Source of the DNA: Bradyrhizobium sp. CCBAU 53338
Lineage (GTDB): Bacteria; Pseudomonadota; Alphaproteobacteria; Rhizobiales; Xanthobacteraceae
Assembly (NCBI RefSeq): GCF_015291665.1
Contig: NZ_CP030048.1
Coordinates: 3,534,001 to 3,598,000 of the forward strand
Direction of reading: 5' to 3'
Length of the DNA stretch: 64,000 bases
Each line of letters begins with the position of its first letter. Within the stretch, counting starts at the first letter, position 1. Both the position numbers and the translations under genes were made by a program. The notes under the pieces were generated by a model. That model saw only the letters and a program-made list of their open reading frames with translations. It was not told the origin of the DNA and searched no databases. Below, piece by piece: positions 20,329 to 30,926 of the stretch.

Positions 20329-20356
20329 AAAGGCCCGAACCTGCGTTCGGGCCTTT
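20329..20356 (+). terminator. Rho-independent terminator after rpoZ
   Basis: AAAGGCCCGAAC / GTTCGGGCCTTT is a perfect 12-bp stem with a CTGC loop, followed by GCTTTTG. It lies 39 nt after the rpoZ stop. Confidence 0.92.
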
Positions 20357-20498
20357 GCTTTTGTTGGCGTTTTCGTGGTTACCATAGCGTTGCCGGTTCG
20401 CGCCGCCCGCCTGTCATCGAATTGATCGGCCGCGTCCGCGATCGGGCTTAGGATGTATGCAACGGGCCGTCTCATGGTCCGTTTGAAGGCAGGATGGA

Positions 20499-22784
20499 AT
20501 GGTGTATCGACGCCGCAGACCCACGCAGATGCTGGCCGCAACCGAATCGGTTGCCGTGGCCCCGACTGCGCCGGTGGCACGGCCGGCGAAGCCGCGCGCG
20601 CGGATGATGCGTCAATACGACCTCGTCGAGCGCGTCCGGTCCTACAACCCGAACACCAACGAAGACCTGCTCAACCGCGCCTATGTCTACGCCATGAAGG
20701 CGCACGGCTCGCAGACCCGCGCCTCCGGCGATCCGTATTTCTCGCACCCGCTCGAAGTGGCGGCGATTCTCACCGACCTGAAGCTCGACGACGCCACCAT
20801 TGTTGCGGCCCTCCTGCACGACACCATCGAGGACACTGAAGCGACGCGCGCCGAGATCGATCAGCTGTTCGGGCCCGAGATCGGGGCGCTGGTCGAGGGC
20901 CTGACCAAGCTGAAGCGGCTGGAGCTGGTGTCGCGCGAGGCCAAGCAGGCCGAGAACCTGCGCAAATTGTTGCTGGCCATTGCCGACGATGTCCGCGTGC
21001 TGCTGGTCAAGCTCGCCGACCGCCTGCACAACATGCGCACGCTCGACTTCGTGCCGACCGAATCGCGACGGCGCATCGCCGAGGAGACGCTCGACATTTA
21101 CGCGCCGCTGGCCGGGCGCATGGGCATGCAGGAAATGCGCGAGGAGCTGGAGGATCTGTCCTTCCGCACCCTCGATCCCGAAGCCTATTCGGTGGTGATG
21201 CAGCGGCTCGATGCGCTCGCCGAGCGCAACCGAAACCTGATCGGCGAGATCGAGGACCAGCTCTCCAACAATCTGCGTCACCGCGGCTTGGGGGCGCGGG
21301 TCTATGGCCGCCGCAAGAAGCCGTTTTCGATCTGGACCAAGATGGAGCGCAAGTCGATCGGCTTCGAGCAGCTGTCCGACATCTTCGGCTTCCGCGTCGT
21401 GGTCAACGACATCGAGTCCTGCTATCGCGCGCTCGGCATCGTTCACACCACCTGGCCGGTCGTGCCGGGTCGGTTCAAGGACTACATCTCGACGCCGAAG
21501 CAGAACGATTATCGTTCGATTCACACGACGGTGATCGGCCCCGGCAACCAGCGCGTCGAGCTGCAGATCCGCACCGAGGCGATGGACCAGATCGCCGAAC
21601 GCGGCATCGCCGCGCATGTCTTCTACAAGGAAGGCGTGGGCTCGCCGACCGAATTCCTCAAGCGCGAGTCCAACGCGTTCGCCTGGCTGCGCCACACCAT
21701 CGGCATCCTCTCGGAGAGCGCCAACCCCGAGGAATTCCTCGAGCACACCAAGCTCGAACTGTTCCACGACCAGGTGTTCTGCTTCACCCCGAAGGGCAAG
21801 CTGATCGCGCTGCCGCGCCACGCCAACGTGATCGACTTCGCCTATGCCGTGCATACCGACGTCGGCAACAGTGCGGTGGGCTGCAAGATCAACGGCAAGT
21901 TCGCGCCGCTGTCCTCTGAACTCCAGAACGGCGACGAGGTCGAGGTGCTGACGTCGGAGGCGCAATCTGCGCCGCCCTCGGCCTGGGAGACGCTGGCGGT
22001 CACCGGCAAGGCGCGCGCCGCGATCCGCCGTGCCACCCGCACCGCCGTGCGCGATCAATATGTCGGCCTCGGCCGGCGCATCGTCGAGCGCCTGTTCGAG
22101 CGCGCCAAGATCGAATATGCCGACGACAAGCTCAAGGGCGCGCTGCCGCGGCTGGCGCGCACCTCGATCGAGGACGTCATGGCGGCGGTCGGGCGCGGCG
22201 AGATCAAGGCCTCCCACGTCGCGCGCGCCATGTATCCCGACTACAAGGAGGAGCGCGTCGCGCGCTACGGCATCAAGAAGGGGCTCGCCGCCAAGCTCAA
22301 GGAGAAGGTGCTCGAGCCGTCACGCAGCCCGGTGGCGATCCCGATCGGCGGCATCAATTCCGACCTGCCGGTGAAGTTCGCGCCGAACGGCGGCGCGGTG
22401 CCGGGCGATCGCATCGTCGGCATCGTCACGCCGGGCGAGGGGATCACGATCTATCCGATCCAGTCGCCGGCGCTGAAGGATTTCGAGGAGGAGCCGGAGC
22501 GCTGGCTCGACGTCCGCTGGGACATCGAGGATTCCGCGCCGCAACGCTTCCCGGCGCGCATCAAGGTGGAGAACGTCAACGAGCCCGGCGCGCTGGCGCA
22601 GATCGCGACTGTGATCGCCGAGCACGACGGCAACATCGACAACATCAGCATGCAGCGCCGCTCGCCCGACTTCACGGAGACGACGATCGATCTCGAAGTC
22701 TACGATCTCAAGCATTTGAGCGCGATCCTGGCCCAGCTGCGCGCCAAGGCGGTCGTCGCCAAAGTCGAACGTGTCAATGGATAG
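20499..22784 (+). CDS. rsh: Bifunctional (p)ppGpp synthetase/hydrolase (Rsh)
   Basis: A 761-residue stringent-response enzyme. The N-terminal HD hydrolase keeps its metal-binding HDTIEDT (residues about 107-113) and [12 protein letters not shown]. The synthetase domain has [13 protein letters not shown], the [11 protein letters not shown] loop and VELQIRT. TGS, helical and zinc-finger/CC-like regions and a C-terminal ACT domain ([17 protein letters not shown]) follow. Both catalytic centres look intact, as expected where one Rsh serves the whole cell. It is transcribed alone after the rpoZ terminator, with pdxJ following 32 nt later. Confidence 0.95.
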   Translation: MVYRRRRPTQMLAATESVAVAPTAPVARPAKPRARMMRQYDLVERVRSYNPNTNEDLLNRAYVYAMKAHGSQTRASGDPYFSHPLEVAAILTDLKLDDATIVAALLHDTIEDTEATRAEIDQLFGPEIGALVEGLTKLKRLELVSREAKQAENLRKLLLAIADDVRVLLVKLADRLHNMRTLDFVPTESRRRIAEETLDIYAPLAGRMGMQEMREELEDLSFRTLDPEAYSVVMQRLDALAERNRNLIGEIEDQLSNNLRHRGLGARVYGRRKKPFSIWTKMERKSIGFEQLSDIFGFRVVVNDIESCYRALGIVHTTWPVVPGRFKDYISTPKQNDYRSIHTTVIGPGNQRVELQIRTEAMDQIAERGIAAHVFYKEGVGSPTEFLKRESNAFAWLRHTIGILSESANPEEFLEHTKLELFHDQVFCFTPKGKLIALPRHANVIDFAYAVHTDVGNSAVGCKINGKFAPLSSELQNGDEVEVLTSEAQSAPPSAWETLAVTGKARAAIRRATRTAVRDQYVGLGRRIVERLFERAKIEYADDKLKGALPRLARTSIEDVMAAVGRGEIKASHVARAMYPDYKEERVARYGIKKGLAAKLKEKVLEPSRSPVAIPIGGINSDLPVKFAPNGGAVPGDRIVGIVTPGEGITIYPIQSPALKDFEEEPERWLDVRWDIEDSAPQRFPARIKVENVNEPGALAQIATVIAEHDGNIDNISMQRRSPDFTETTIDLEVYDLKHLSAILAQLRAKAVVAKVERVNG

Positions 22785-22816
22785 GCGCCTCTCTCTCCGA
22801 TCTCGTGAGTCCTGAA

Positions 22817-23569
22817 ATGCCCGCATCTCCGCTTCGCCTCGGCGTCAACATCGACCATGTCGCGACCGTCCGTAACGCTCGCGGCGGCCGCCATCCCGAT
22901 CCGGTCCGCGCCGCGCTGCTGGCGATCGAGGCCGGTGCCGACGGCATCACCGCGCATTTGCGCGAGGATCGCCGGCACATCCGCGACGAGGACATGGCGC
23001 GGCTGAAGGCGGAGATCTCCAAGCCGCTGAACTTCGAGATGGCGGCCACCGACGACATGATGCGGATCTCGCTCGCGACCAAGCCGCATGCCGTCTGCCT
23101 GGTGCCGGAGCGCCGTCAGGAGGTGACGACCGAGGGCGGATTGGACGTAGTCGGCCAGCACAACGCGCTCGCGCCCTATATAGCGCGGCTCAATGATGCC
23201 GGAATCCGCGTCTCCCTGTTCATTGCCGCCGACCCGGCGCAGATCGAGATGGCGGCGCGGCTGCGCGCGCCCGTGATCGAGATCCACACCGGCGCGTGGT
23301 GCGACGCCGTCACCGACGGCCACACCGACAAGGCTGAAGCCGAATGGCAGCGGATCGTGGCGGGCGTGAAGGTCGCGACGGTGGCGGGGCTGGAAGTCCA
23401 TGCCGGACATGGCCTCGACTATGCGACCGCGGAGAAGATCGCCGCGCTGTCCGAGATCATGGAGCTCAACATCGGTTACTACATGATCGGCGAGGCGCTG
23501 TTCGTCGGTCTTGCCGAGACGGTGCGCAAGATGCGCGCGGCGATGGATCGGGGCCGGAGCCGGGCATGA
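22817..23569 (+). CDS. pdxJ: Pyridoxine 5'-phosphate synthase
   Basis: A 250-residue TIM barrel that condenses 1-deoxyxylulose 5-phosphate with 3-amino-2-oxopropyl phosphate in vitamin B6 synthesis. Signatures are [67 protein letters not shown] and [12 protein letters not shown] 22817 gives the typical start; a GTG four codons upstream is possible. It overlaps acpS by 4 nt (ATGA). Confidence 0.97.
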   Translation: MPASPLRLGVNIDHVATVRNARGGRHPDPVRAALLAIEAGADGITAHLREDRRHIRDEDMARLKAEISKPLNFEMAATDDMMRISLATKPHAVCLVPERRQEVTTEGGLDVVGQHNALAPYIARLNDAGIRVSLFIAADPAQIEMAARLRAPVIEIHTGAWCDAVTDGHTDKAEAEWQRIVAGVKVATVAGLEVHAGHGLDYATAEKIAALSEIMELNIGYYMIGEALFVGLAETVRKMRAAMDRGRSRA

Positions 23570-23985
23570 TCATCGGCATCGGCTCCGATCTCATCGACAT
23601 TACCCGCGTGGCCAAGGTGATCGAGCGCCATGGCGAGCGCTTTCTCGACCGCATCTTCACCGCGGCCGAGCGGGCCAAGGCGGAGCGCCGGGCCAAGAAC
23701 GAGAGGATGGTGGTGGCGACCTACGCCAAGCGCTTTGCCGCCAAGGAGGCCTGCTCCAAGGCGCTCGGCACCGGCATCCGGCAGGGCGTCTGGTGGCGCG
23801 ATATGGGGGTGGTCAACCTGCCCGGGGGCCGGCCGTCCATGCGGCTGACCGGGGGCGCGCTGGCCCGGCTCCAGGCCCTGACGCCAGAGGGGTTCGAGGC
23901 CCAGATTGATCTATCGATCACCGACGACTGGCCGCTCGCGCAGGCCTTCGTGATCATTTCCGCCGTCCCGATGGCCAAGCCCTGA
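23566..23985 (+). CDS. acpS: Holo-[acyl-carrier-protein] synthase
   Basis: A 139-residue phosphopantetheinyl transferase that converts apo-ACP to holo-ACP using CoA. It starts [15 protein letters not shown] with the Mg-binding Asp (D8), and [14 protein letters not shown] supplies the Glu and Lys of the active site. The ATG overlaps the pdxJ stop. It is also linked to the later lepB-rnc-era group in many alphaproteobacteria. Confidence 0.97.
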   Translation: MIIGIGSDLIDITRVAKVIERHGERFLDRIFTAAERAKAERRAKNERMVVATYAKRFAAKEACSKALGTGIRQGVWWRDMGVVNLPGGRPSMRLTGGALARLQALTPEGFEAQIDLSITDDWPLAQAFVIISAVPMAKP

Positions 23986-24234
23986 TGGCTAAATGATCGT
24001 TTTATAATTATCGTTGAAAATCAACATCTTATGAAGTTTTGATGCGATCCTTGATTGCGTGGCCTGCGACAACCGTCTAAAAGTCCGCGAACGCAAATCA
24101 GGCTGGGCGAATTCGGCTTTACGCCGGAATTGGCCCTCACTATCAGAATCAGGACAATCTCCTTGGGCCGCGAACCGGTGGGCCGTTCGCGGGAGGAGGG
24201 CGTTCTATGATCGCCGGCCGGAATTGAGAGAGCA

Positions 24235-24999
24235 ATGAGCGTGACTTCGGGAACGAAAACTGAAAGCGGCGTCGGCGAAACGGTCCGGGTCGTTATCCAC
24301 GCTCTCCTGATCGCGCTGGTGATCCGCACCTTCCTGTTCCAGCCGTTCAACATCCCCTCCGGCTCGATGAAGGCGACACTGCTGGTCGGCGACTATCTGT
24401 TCGTCTCGAAATATTCCTACGGCTACAGCCACTACTCGATCCCGCTCTCGCCGCCGCTGTTCTCGGGACGGATCTGGGGCTCGGATCCGAACCGCGGCGA
24501 CATCGTCGTGTTCCGGCTGCCCAAGGACGACACCACCGACTACATCAAACGCGTGATCGGCCTGCCCGGCGACCGCATCCAGATGAAAGACGGGCTGCTC
24601 TACATCAACGACACCCCGGTCGAGCGCCAGCGCATGAGCGAGTATGTCGGCGAGGATCCCTGCGGCTCCGAGGGCGGCGGAATCTCGCGCGTGAAGCGCT
24701 GGAAGGAAACGCTGCCGAACGGCGTTTCCTACGAGACGCTCGATTGCGCGGACAACGGCTACATGGACAACACCAACGTCTACACGGTGCCGCCCGGCCA
24801 TTTCTTCATGATGGGCGACAACCGCGACAACTCCACCGACAGCCGCTTCCTCGGCCAGGTCGGCTACGTGCCGCGGGAGAACTTGATCGGCCGCGCCCAG
24901 ATGATCTTCTTCTCGATCGGCGAGGGTGAGCACGCCTGGATGTTCTGGCGCTGGCCGTGGGCGGTGCGCTGGAATCGCTTCTTCAAAATCGTCCGATGA
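24235..24999 (+). CDS. lepB: Signal peptidase I
   Basis: A 254-residue inner-membrane protease that removes signal peptides. One N-terminal membrane helix (residues about 18-36) is followed by FNIPSGSMKATLL with nucleophile S44, then DYIKRVIGLPGDRI with general base K105, and MGDNRDNSTDSR. The 249-bp gap upstream has an AT-rich start with TATAAT at 24003-24008, a likely promoter region. The stop overlaps the rnc start (ATGA). Confidence 0.96.
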   Translation: MSVTSGTKTESGVGETVRVVIHALLIALVIRTFLFQPFNIPSGSMKATLLVGDYLFVSKYSYGYSHYSIPLSPPLFSGRIWGSDPNRGDIVVFRLPKDDTTDYIKRVIGLPGDRIQMKDGLLYINDTPVERQRMSEYVGEDPCGSEGGGISRVKRWKETLPNGVSYETLDCADNGYMDNTNVYTVPPGHFFMMGDNRDNSTDSRFLGQVGYVPRENLIGRAQMIFFSIGEGEHAWMFWRWPWAVRWNRFFKIVR

Positions 25000-25907
25000 A
25001 AGACGAAGCCAAGGACATCACGACCCAGCCGATCGAGGCGCAAGCCGCTCCTGAGGGCGAAGCTGCAACAAAGACGCTTGCGCCGAAGACCCCTGAAGCC
25101 AAAGCTGGTGAACACAAGGCTGGTGAAGCCAAGACCGCCGACGCCAAGACTGCCGCGAAGAAAAAGCGGACGCGGAGCAGCAAGGCCAAGGACAAGGCGA
25201 AGGCCGCGGCTGACGCGAATGCTGCGCTCGAGGCCCGCATCGGCCACGGCTTTGCCGATCCGAACCTGCTGATGCAGGCGATCACGCATGTCTCGGCGCT
25301 GAAGTCGGGACGCAAGCGCGGTGACAGCTATCAGCGGCTGGAGTTCCTCGGCGACCACGTGCTCGGGCTCGTCGTTTCCGACATGCTCTATCACGCCTTC
25401 CCGAACGCTGATGAGGGCGAGTTGTCCAAGCGGCTTGCCGAGCTCGTGCGCAAGGAAAGCTGCGCCGACGTCGCCAAGTCGCTCGGTCTGCTCGACGACA
25501 TCAAGCTCGGCTCGGTCGGTTCCAGCGCCGATGCCCGTCTGCGCAAGTCCATTCTCGGCGACATCTGCGAGGCCGTGATCGGCGCGATCTTTCTCGATGG
25601 CGGCCATGCGGCGGCGGACGAGTTCGTCAAGCGCAACTGGACCGAGCGCATGCACAAGCCGCGCCGGCCCTTGCGCGATCCCAAGACCGTGCTGCAGGAA
25701 TGGGCGCAGGGGAAGGGACTACCGACGCCTGTCTATCGCGAGGTCGAGCGCACCGGCCCGCATCACGATCCGCAGTTCCGCGTGGCGGTGGATCTGCCGG
25801 GACTGGCGCCGGCCGAAGGCATCGGCGGCAGCAAGCGCGCGGCGGAGAAAGTAGCAGCTTCAGTGATGATCGAACGTGAAGGCGTTGGCGGCGGCAATGA
25901 CGGCTGA
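24996..25907 (+). CDS. rnc: Ribonuclease III with a lysine/alanine-rich N-terminal extension
   Basis: A 303-residue enzyme. The first 75 or so residues are low-complexity Lys/Ala/Thr (for example KAGEAKTADAKTAAKKKR), not part of the usual family length of about 230. The catalytic domain follows with YQRLEFLGDHVLGLV and CEAVIGAIFLDGG, then a C-terminal double-stranded RNA-binding domain (DPKTVLQEWAQGKGLPTPVY to GGSKRAAEKVAA). It processes rRNA and structured RNAs. The 4-nt overlap with lepB and 11-nt overlap with era indicate one operon. Confidence 0.95.
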   Translation: MKDEAKDITTQPIEAQAAPEGEAATKTLAPKTPEAKAGEHKAGEAKTADAKTAAKKKRTRSSKAKDKAKAAADANAALEARIGHGFADPNLLMQAITHVSALKSGRKRGDSYQRLEFLGDHVLGLVVSDMLYHAFPNADEGELSKRLAELVRKESCADVAKSLGLLDDIKLGSVGSSADARLRKSILGDICEAVIGAIFLDGGHAAADEFVKRNWTERMHKPRRPLRDPKTVLQEWAQGKGLPTPVYREVERTGPHHDPQFRVAVDLPGLAPAEGIGGSKRAAEKVAASVMIEREGVGGGNDG

Positions 25908-26823
25908 AGCAAGCGGTGAGGCGCCTGCCGCGACACGCTGCGGTTTCGTCGCGCTGATCGGCGCGCCCAACGTCGGCAAGTCCACGCTGGTCAATGCGCT
26001 GGTCGGGGCCAAGGTCACGATCGTCTCGCGCAAGGTGCAGACCACGCGCGCGCTGATCCGCGGCATCGTGATCGAGAACAACGCGCAGATCATCCTGGTC
26101 GACACGCCCGGCATCTTCCTGCCCAAGCGCCGGCTCGACCGCGCCATGGTCTCGACCGCCTGGAGCGGGGCGCATGACGCCGACCTCGTCTGCGTGCTGC
26201 TGGATGCCAAGACCGGGATCGACGAGGAAGCCGAGGCGATCCTGGCCAAGGCTGCCAGCGTCAACCACGACAAGATCCTGGTCATCAACAAGGTCGATCT
26301 GGTCCAGCGCGAGAAGCTGCTGGCGCTGGCGCAGGCCGCCAACGAACGGATGAAGTTCGTAAGAACCTTCATGATCGCGGCGATCTCGGGCGACGGCGTC
26401 GACGACATCCGCACCACGCTGGCCGAGATGGTACCGCCAGGTCCTTACCTCTATCCCGAGGACCAGATGTCGGACGCGCCGATGCGGCAACTGGCGGCCG
26501 AGATCACGCGCGAAAAGATCTATCAGAAGCTGCACCAGGAATTGCCCTACCAGTCCACGGTCGAGACCGACAAGTGGGAGGAGCGCAAGGACAAGTCGGT
26601 GCGGATCGAGCAGACGATCTTCGTGGAGCGCGAGAGCCAGCGCAAGATCGTGCTCGGCAAGGGCGGCGCCACCATCAAGTCGATCGGTGCGGACTCGCGC
26701 AAGGAGCTGATGCAGATCCTGGACGCGCCGGTGCATCTGTTCCTGTTCGTGAAGGTGCGCGAGAACTGGGGTGACGATCCCGATCGCTATCGCGAGATGG
26801 GCCTGGAATTTCCCAGGGAATAG
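25897..26823 (+). CDS. era: GTPase Era
   Basis: A 308-residue GTPase for 30S subunit maturation. G1 GAPNVGKST, G3 DTPG and G4 NKVD are present, and a C-terminal KH domain has VLGKGGATIKSIG. ATG 25897 is chosen because upstream in-frame codons fall inside rnc. The pair rnc-era is a classic arrangement linking rRNA cleavage and 16S maturation. Confidence 0.97.
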   Translation: MTAEASGEAPAATRCGFVALIGAPNVGKSTLVNALVGAKVTIVSRKVQTTRALIRGIVIENNAQIILVDTPGIFLPKRRLDRAMVSTAWSGAHDADLVCVLLDAKTGIDEEAEAILAKAASVNHDKILVINKVDLVQREKLLALAQAANERMKFVRTFMIAAISGDGVDDIRTTLAEMVPPGPYLYPEDQMSDAPMRQLAAEITREKIYQKLHQELPYQSTVETDKWEERKDKSVRIEQTIFVERESQRKIVLGKGGATIKSIGADSRKELMQILDAPVHLFLFVKVRENWGDDPDRYREMGLEFPRE

Positions 26824-26844
26824 CCAAGAAAAGATCAGTCGCCG

Positions 26845-27225
26845 ATGAGTGTGCCCCGCAACGTCCAGCGTTTCGAAGCGCTGCTTTATGCCTCGCTGAT
26901 GCTGGATGCGTTGTCGGTGGCGGTGCAGGACCGCACGCCCACCGCCGAGATGACCGAACAGATGATCATGACGGCGACGCTGCTCGCCGGAGGGATGATC
27001 CTGCTGCTGGTCTATTTCGTCCGGCTCGCCGCGCATTGGCGCAAGAACTGGCCGCGCTGGGTGCTGGCCGCGGCGCTGGTGCTGTCCGTGATCTCGCTCG
27101 GCCAGATTCTCGGCGAAAGGGGCCTCGAACTCGACAGCGCCATCGAGATCGTCTCCTGCGTGCTGACGGCGTTCGGGCTGTACTTCTCGTTTACCGGCGA
27201 CGCGCAGGGCTGGTTCAACGCGTGA
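26845..27225 (+). CDS. Small integral membrane protein, 126 aa
   Basis: A 126-residue protein with about four membrane helices: residues 10-26, 41-60, 70-88 and 104-121. Loops are charged (RLAAHWRKNWPRW). It starts 21 nt after era, so it may be read through from the lepB-rnc-era operon. It resembles generic DUF-type membrane proteins; I cannot assign a family or function. Confidence 0.75.
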   Translation: MSVPRNVQRFEALLYASLMLDALSVAVQDRTPTAEMTEQMIMTATLLAGGMILLLVYFVRLAAHWRKNWPRWVLAAALVLSVISLGQILGERGLELDSAIEIVSCVLTAFGLYFSFTGDAQGWFNA

Positions 27226-27241
27226 ATTGATACGTTCCATC

Positions 27242-27315
27242 ATTCCGGCGCGAGGCGAAGCATCGAACCCGCAATTTCGAGATTGCGGGTTCGCCTCTTC
27301 GAGGCGCCCCGGAAT
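27242..27315. repeat. Cruciform intergenic repeat
   Basis: ATTCCGG and CCGGAAT close the ends. The centre is a perfect 12-bp stem, CGAACCCGCAAT / ATTGCGGGTTCG (27264-27293), around a 6-nt loop. It lies between the small membrane protein gene and recO and could act as a terminator or as a REP-like mobile hairpin. Confidence 0.65.
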
Positions 27316-27365
27316 GACGGGAGATAGCGCTGCGCGCCTCACTGGAATCCTATAAGCTTCCTGCC

Positions 27366-28118
27366 ATGGAATGGACCGACGAAGGCATCGTGCTGGGCGT
27401 GCGGCGGCATGGCGAGAGCAGCGCCATCGTCGAGCTGCTGACGCGCCAGCATGGCCGGCATCTTGGTCTCGTGCGCGGCGGTGCCAGCTCGCGGCTGCGG
27501 CCGCTCCTGCAACCCGGCAACAGCGTCAGTGCGGTGTGGCGGGCGCGGCTCGACGAGCATCTCGGTACCTACGCGATCGAGGGACTGAAGCTGCGCGCCG
27601 CGACGCTGCTCGGATCGTCCCACGGGGTCTACGGCGTGACCCATCTCGCCTCGATTGCGCGGCTGCTGCCCGAGCGGGATCCGCACGAGGAGATATTCTC
27701 GCTGCTCGAACACTCGCTCGATGATTTCGACGACATCGGCAGCGCCGCCGTGCATCTCATCCATTTCGAGCTGGCCATGCTCGCCGAGCTTGGCTTCGGG
27801 CTTGCGCTGGAGAATTGCGCGGTGACGGGGGAGACCACGGACCTGATTTACGTCTCGCCGAAATCCGGCGGCGCGGTGTCGCGCGGCGCGGGCGAGCCTT
27901 GGCGCGACCGGCTGCTGCGGCTGCCGCCGTTCCTGCGTCATGGCGAAGCCTCGCATGAGCTCACTGACGAAGATATCCAGGACGGCTTTCGACTGACCGG
28001 CCTGTTCCTGCTGCGCCATGTGCTGGAACCGCGCGGGCAGGGCCATTCCGATGCGCGCGCCGGCTTCATCAATGCCCTGATCCGGCAGCAGGCCAAGGCG
28101 GCGCTTCCCGCGCCATGA
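27366..28118 (+). CDS. recO: DNA repair protein RecO
   Basis: A 250-residue protein of the RecF pathway that loads RecA on SSB-coated DNA. An N-terminal OB fold ([19 protein letters not shown]) is followed by a helical domain ([27 protein letters not shown]). The four-Cys zinc site of some RecO proteins is absent; only one Cys is present at the corresponding place. Position after era matches many genomes. Confidence 0.93.
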   Translation: MEWTDEGIVLGVRRHGESSAIVELLTRQHGRHLGLVRGGASSRLRPLLQPGNSVSAVWRARLDEHLGTYAIEGLKLRAATLLGSSHGVYGVTHLASIARLLPERDPHEEIFSLLEHSLDDFDDIGSAAVHLIHFELAMLAELGFGLALENCAVTGETTDLIYVSPKSGGAVSRGAGEPWRDRLLRLPPFLRHGEASHELTDEDIQDGFRLTGLFLLRHVLEPRGQGHSDARAGFINALIRQQAKAALPAP

Positions 28119-28219
28119 ATGGATCGCGCTGCTGTGCTGCCTGAGCATCAGGGTTCCCTCGGGAACGAAACGCCGCCAGATGCGTTGGGCGGGCAGGTTC
28201 CACAACGGGGACAGCCCAA

Positions 28220-28498
28220 ATGTTGATCAGGGGTTTTGCGCTGACCGCGGCGCTGCTTGCCTTTGCGCCTGACGCAATGGCCGGCGAGCCGCAACCTGGC
28301 GTGTTTCGCCGGGCCTCCTGCACCGTCGTCCGGTACTATGTGGCGAAATATTCCGCTGCGGCCGCAGAGACATGGGCGCGGTCCCATGGCGCGACCGATG
28401 CCGAAATCGAGGCGGCCCGCCGCTGTGTCGCCAACATGCCGGCGACGCCTCCGGTCAAGGTCCAGCCGACCGTGACCGCGGGCTGGGCAGGGCAGTAG
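28220..28498 (+). CDS. Small exported protein, 92 aa
   Basis: A 92-residue protein with a clear signal peptide, residues 1-21 ending DAMA before GEPQPG. The mature part has two cysteines (ASCTVV and RRCVAN) that could form a disulphide, and a helix WARSHGATDAEIEAARRC. It lies between recO and parC on the same strand. No family recognised; periplasmic location is inferred from the signal peptide. Confidence 0.75.
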   Translation: MLIRGFALTAALLAFAPDAMAGEPQPGVFRRASCTVVRYYVAKYSAAAAETWARSHGATDAEIEAARRCVANMPATPPVKVQPTVTAGWAGQ

Positions 28499-28558
28499 AA
28501 GCCCACCGGGAACCAATCCATCCTTGCCCGATTCGCTTCCACGGTTTAACCGGGCGGC

Positions 28559-30817
28559 ATGGGAAAACGAATCGTTCCGCCGGAAGAACCGGCTGAAATT
28601 CACGACGTACCGCTGCGCGAGGCGCTGGAAGAGCGCTACCTTGCGTACGCGCTTTCGACCATCATGCATCGCGCGCTCCCCGATGCGCGCGACGGCCTGA
28701 AGCCGGTGCACCGGCGCATCCTTTACGGCATGCGCCTGCTGCGGCTCGAGCCTGGCGTTATCCCTAAGAAGTCCGCGAAGATTGTCGGCGAGGTGATGGG
28801 CTCCTACCATCCTCATGGCGACCAGGCGATCTATGACGCCATGGTGCGCCTCGCGCAGGATTTCAGCTCGCGTTATCCACTCGTCGACGGCCAGGGCAAT
28901 TTCGGCAATATCGACGGCGATAACCCGGCAGCCATGCGCTACACGGAAGCGCGCCTGACCGACGTGGCCCGCCTGCTTTTGGACGGGATCGATGAGGACG
29001 GCGTCGAGTTGAAGCCGACCTACGACGCCAGCGGCAAAGAGCCCGTTGTCTTGCCCGGCGGCTTCCCGAACCTGCTCGCCAATGGCGCGCAGGGCATCGC
29101 GGTCGGCATGGCGACCTCGATCCCGCCGCACAATGCAGCCGAGTTGTGCGACGCCGCGCTGCATCTGATCGAGAAGCCGGACGCCAAGTCCAAGGCGCTG
29201 ATGAAATGGGTCAAGGGGCCCGATTTCCCGACCGGCGGCATCTGCGTCGATTCCAAGCAGGCGATCGCCGAAGCCTATACGACCGGCCGCGGCTCGTTCC
29301 GCGTCCGCGCCAGGTGGCAGCAGGAAGAGGGCGCGCGCGGCACTTGGGTCGTCGTCGTCACCGAGATCCCGTTCCTGGTGCAGAAGTCGCGCATGGTCGA
29401 GAAGATCGCCGAGTTGCTCGACCAGAAGAAGCTGCCACTAGTCGGCGAGGTGCGCGATGAATCCGCCGAGGACGTTCGCCTCGTCATCGAGCCGAAGTCG
29501 AAGAACGTCGATCCGGCGCTGATGATGGAATCATTGTTCCGGCTGACCGAGCTCGAAAACAAGATTCCGCTGAACCTCAACGTGCTGATCAAGGGCCGCA
29601 TCCCGAAGGTGGTGGGGCTCGCGGAGTGCTTGCGCGAATGGCTCGACCATCTGCGCGACGTGCTGATACGTCGGACCAATTATCGCAAGGTGCAGATCGA
29701 GAACCGGCTCGAGGTGCTCGGCGGCTTCCTGATCGCGTTTCTGAACATCGACGAGGTGATCAGGATCATCCGCAACGAGGATGAGCCGAAGCCAGCGTTG
29801 ATGAAGCGGTTCAAGCTCACCGAGGTGCAGGCCGAGGCCATCCTCAACATGCGCTTGCGCTCCTTGCGCAAGCTGGAAGAGATGGAGATACGCACCGAGG
29901 ACAAGAATCTCCGTGCCGAGCTCAAGGGCATCGACGCGGTGCTCGCATCCGAAGCCGAGCAGTGGAAGAAGGTCGGCGAGCAGGTCGGCAAGGTCCGCGA
30001 CATGTTCGGACCGAAGACGCCGCTCGGCAAGCGCCGCACCACTTTTGCGGACGCGCCCGAGCATGATCTCGCCGCGATGGAGGAAGCCCTCGTCGAGCGC
30101 GAGCCGGTGACCGTGGTCGTCTCCGACAAGGGCTGGATCCGCACCATGAAGGGGCATGTCGAGGATCTCTCGGGGCTCGCCTTCAAGCAGGACGATAAGC
30201 TCGGCATCGCCTTCTTCGCGGAAACGACGTCGAAGCTGCTGCTGTTCGCGACCAACGGAAAGTTCTTCTCGATCGACGTGGCGAAGCTGCCGGGCGGCCG
30301 CGGCCACGGCGAGCCGATCCGCCAGTTCATCGATCTCGAGCCGGAGGCAGCACCGGTCACGCTGTTCGTCAACAAGGGCGGGCGCAAATTCCTGGTCGCG
30401 AGCCACGAGGGCCAGGGCTTCGTCGTCAGCGAGGACGATTGTGTCGGCACCACCAAGAAGGGCAAGCAGGTTCTCAACGTGGACATGCCCAACGAGGCGC
30501 GCGCGGTTACCGAGGTGATCGGCGACACCGTCGCGGTCATCGGCGAGAACCGGAAGATGCTGATCTTCCCGCTCGAGCAGGTGCCGGAGATGGCGCGTGG
30601 CCGTGGCGTGCGCCTGCAGAAGTACAAGGACGGCGGCCTCTCCGACGTTACGGTCTTCGAGGCCAAGGCAGGCCTGACCTGGAAGGACTCTGCCGGCCGC
30701 GAATTTTCCGCGACCATGAAGGAGCTCGCGGAGTGGCACGGCACCCGCGCCGACGCCGGCCGTCTGCCGCCTAAGGGCTTCCCGAAGTCGAACAAGTTCG
30801 GCAAGGCGATCGGGTAG
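28559..30817 (+). CDS. parC: DNA topoisomerase IV subunit A
   Basis: The 752-residue breakage-reunion subunit that decatenates chromosomes with Par[21 protein letters not shown] lies at residues 37-56, [14 protein letters not shown] covers the quinolone-resistance region, and the catalytic Tyr is Y128 in [10 protein letters not shown]. The C-terminal domain has fewer blades than GyrA and lacks a clear GyrA box, supporting ParC rather than GyrA. At the position of E. coli ParC Ser80 the residue is Gln (Q89), a feature that may lower quinolone binding (inference). Confidence 0.94.
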   Translation: MGKRIVPPEEPAEIHDVPLREALEERYLAYALSTIMHRALPDARDGLKPVHRRILYGMRLLRLEPGVIPKKSAKIVGEVMGSYHPHGDQAIYDAMVRLAQDFSSRYPLVDGQGNFGNIDGDNPAAMRYTEARLTDVARLLLDGIDEDGVELKPTYDASGKEPVVLPGGFPNLLANGAQGIAVGMATSIPPHNAAELCDAALHLIEKPDAKSKALMKWVKGPDFPTGGICVDSKQAIAEAYTTGRGSFRVRARWQQEEGARGTWVVVVTEIPFLVQKSRMVEKIAELLDQKKLPLVGEVRDESAEDVRLVIEPKSKNVDPALMMESLFRLTELENKIPLNLNVLIKGRIPKVVGLAECLREWLDHLRDVLIRRTNYRKVQIENRLEVLGGFLIAFLNIDEVIRIIRNEDEPKPALMKRFKLTEVQAEAILNMRLRSLRKLEEMEIRTEDKNLRAELKGIDAVLASEAEQWKKVGEQVGKVRDMFGPKTPLGKRRTTFADAPEHDLAAMEEALVEREPVTVVVSDKGWIRTMKGHVEDLSGLAFKQDDKLGIAFFAETTSKLLLFATNGKFFSIDVAKLPGGRGHGEPIRQFIDLEPEAAPVTLFVNKGGRKFLVASHEGQGFVVSEDDCVGTTKKGKQVLNVDMPNEARAVTEVIGDTVAVIGENRKMLIFPLEQVPEMARGRGVRLQKYKDGGLSDVTVFEAKAGLTWKDSAGREFSATMKELAEWHGTRADAGRLPPKGFPKSNKFGKAIG

Positions 30818-30926
30818 CCGCTCTCTTATCCCCGATGTGCAGCAATGCGCTCGCATGGCTGCATCGGTATGCGCGTTCTGATACCGTCCGCCATGCCGGT
30901 CCTTGGGACCATTGAGAAGTAGCGCG

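Noticed and set aside
20472..22217. 581-residue open frame antisense to rsh
   Set aside because: Shadow frame of a clear stringent-response gene, no supporting start.
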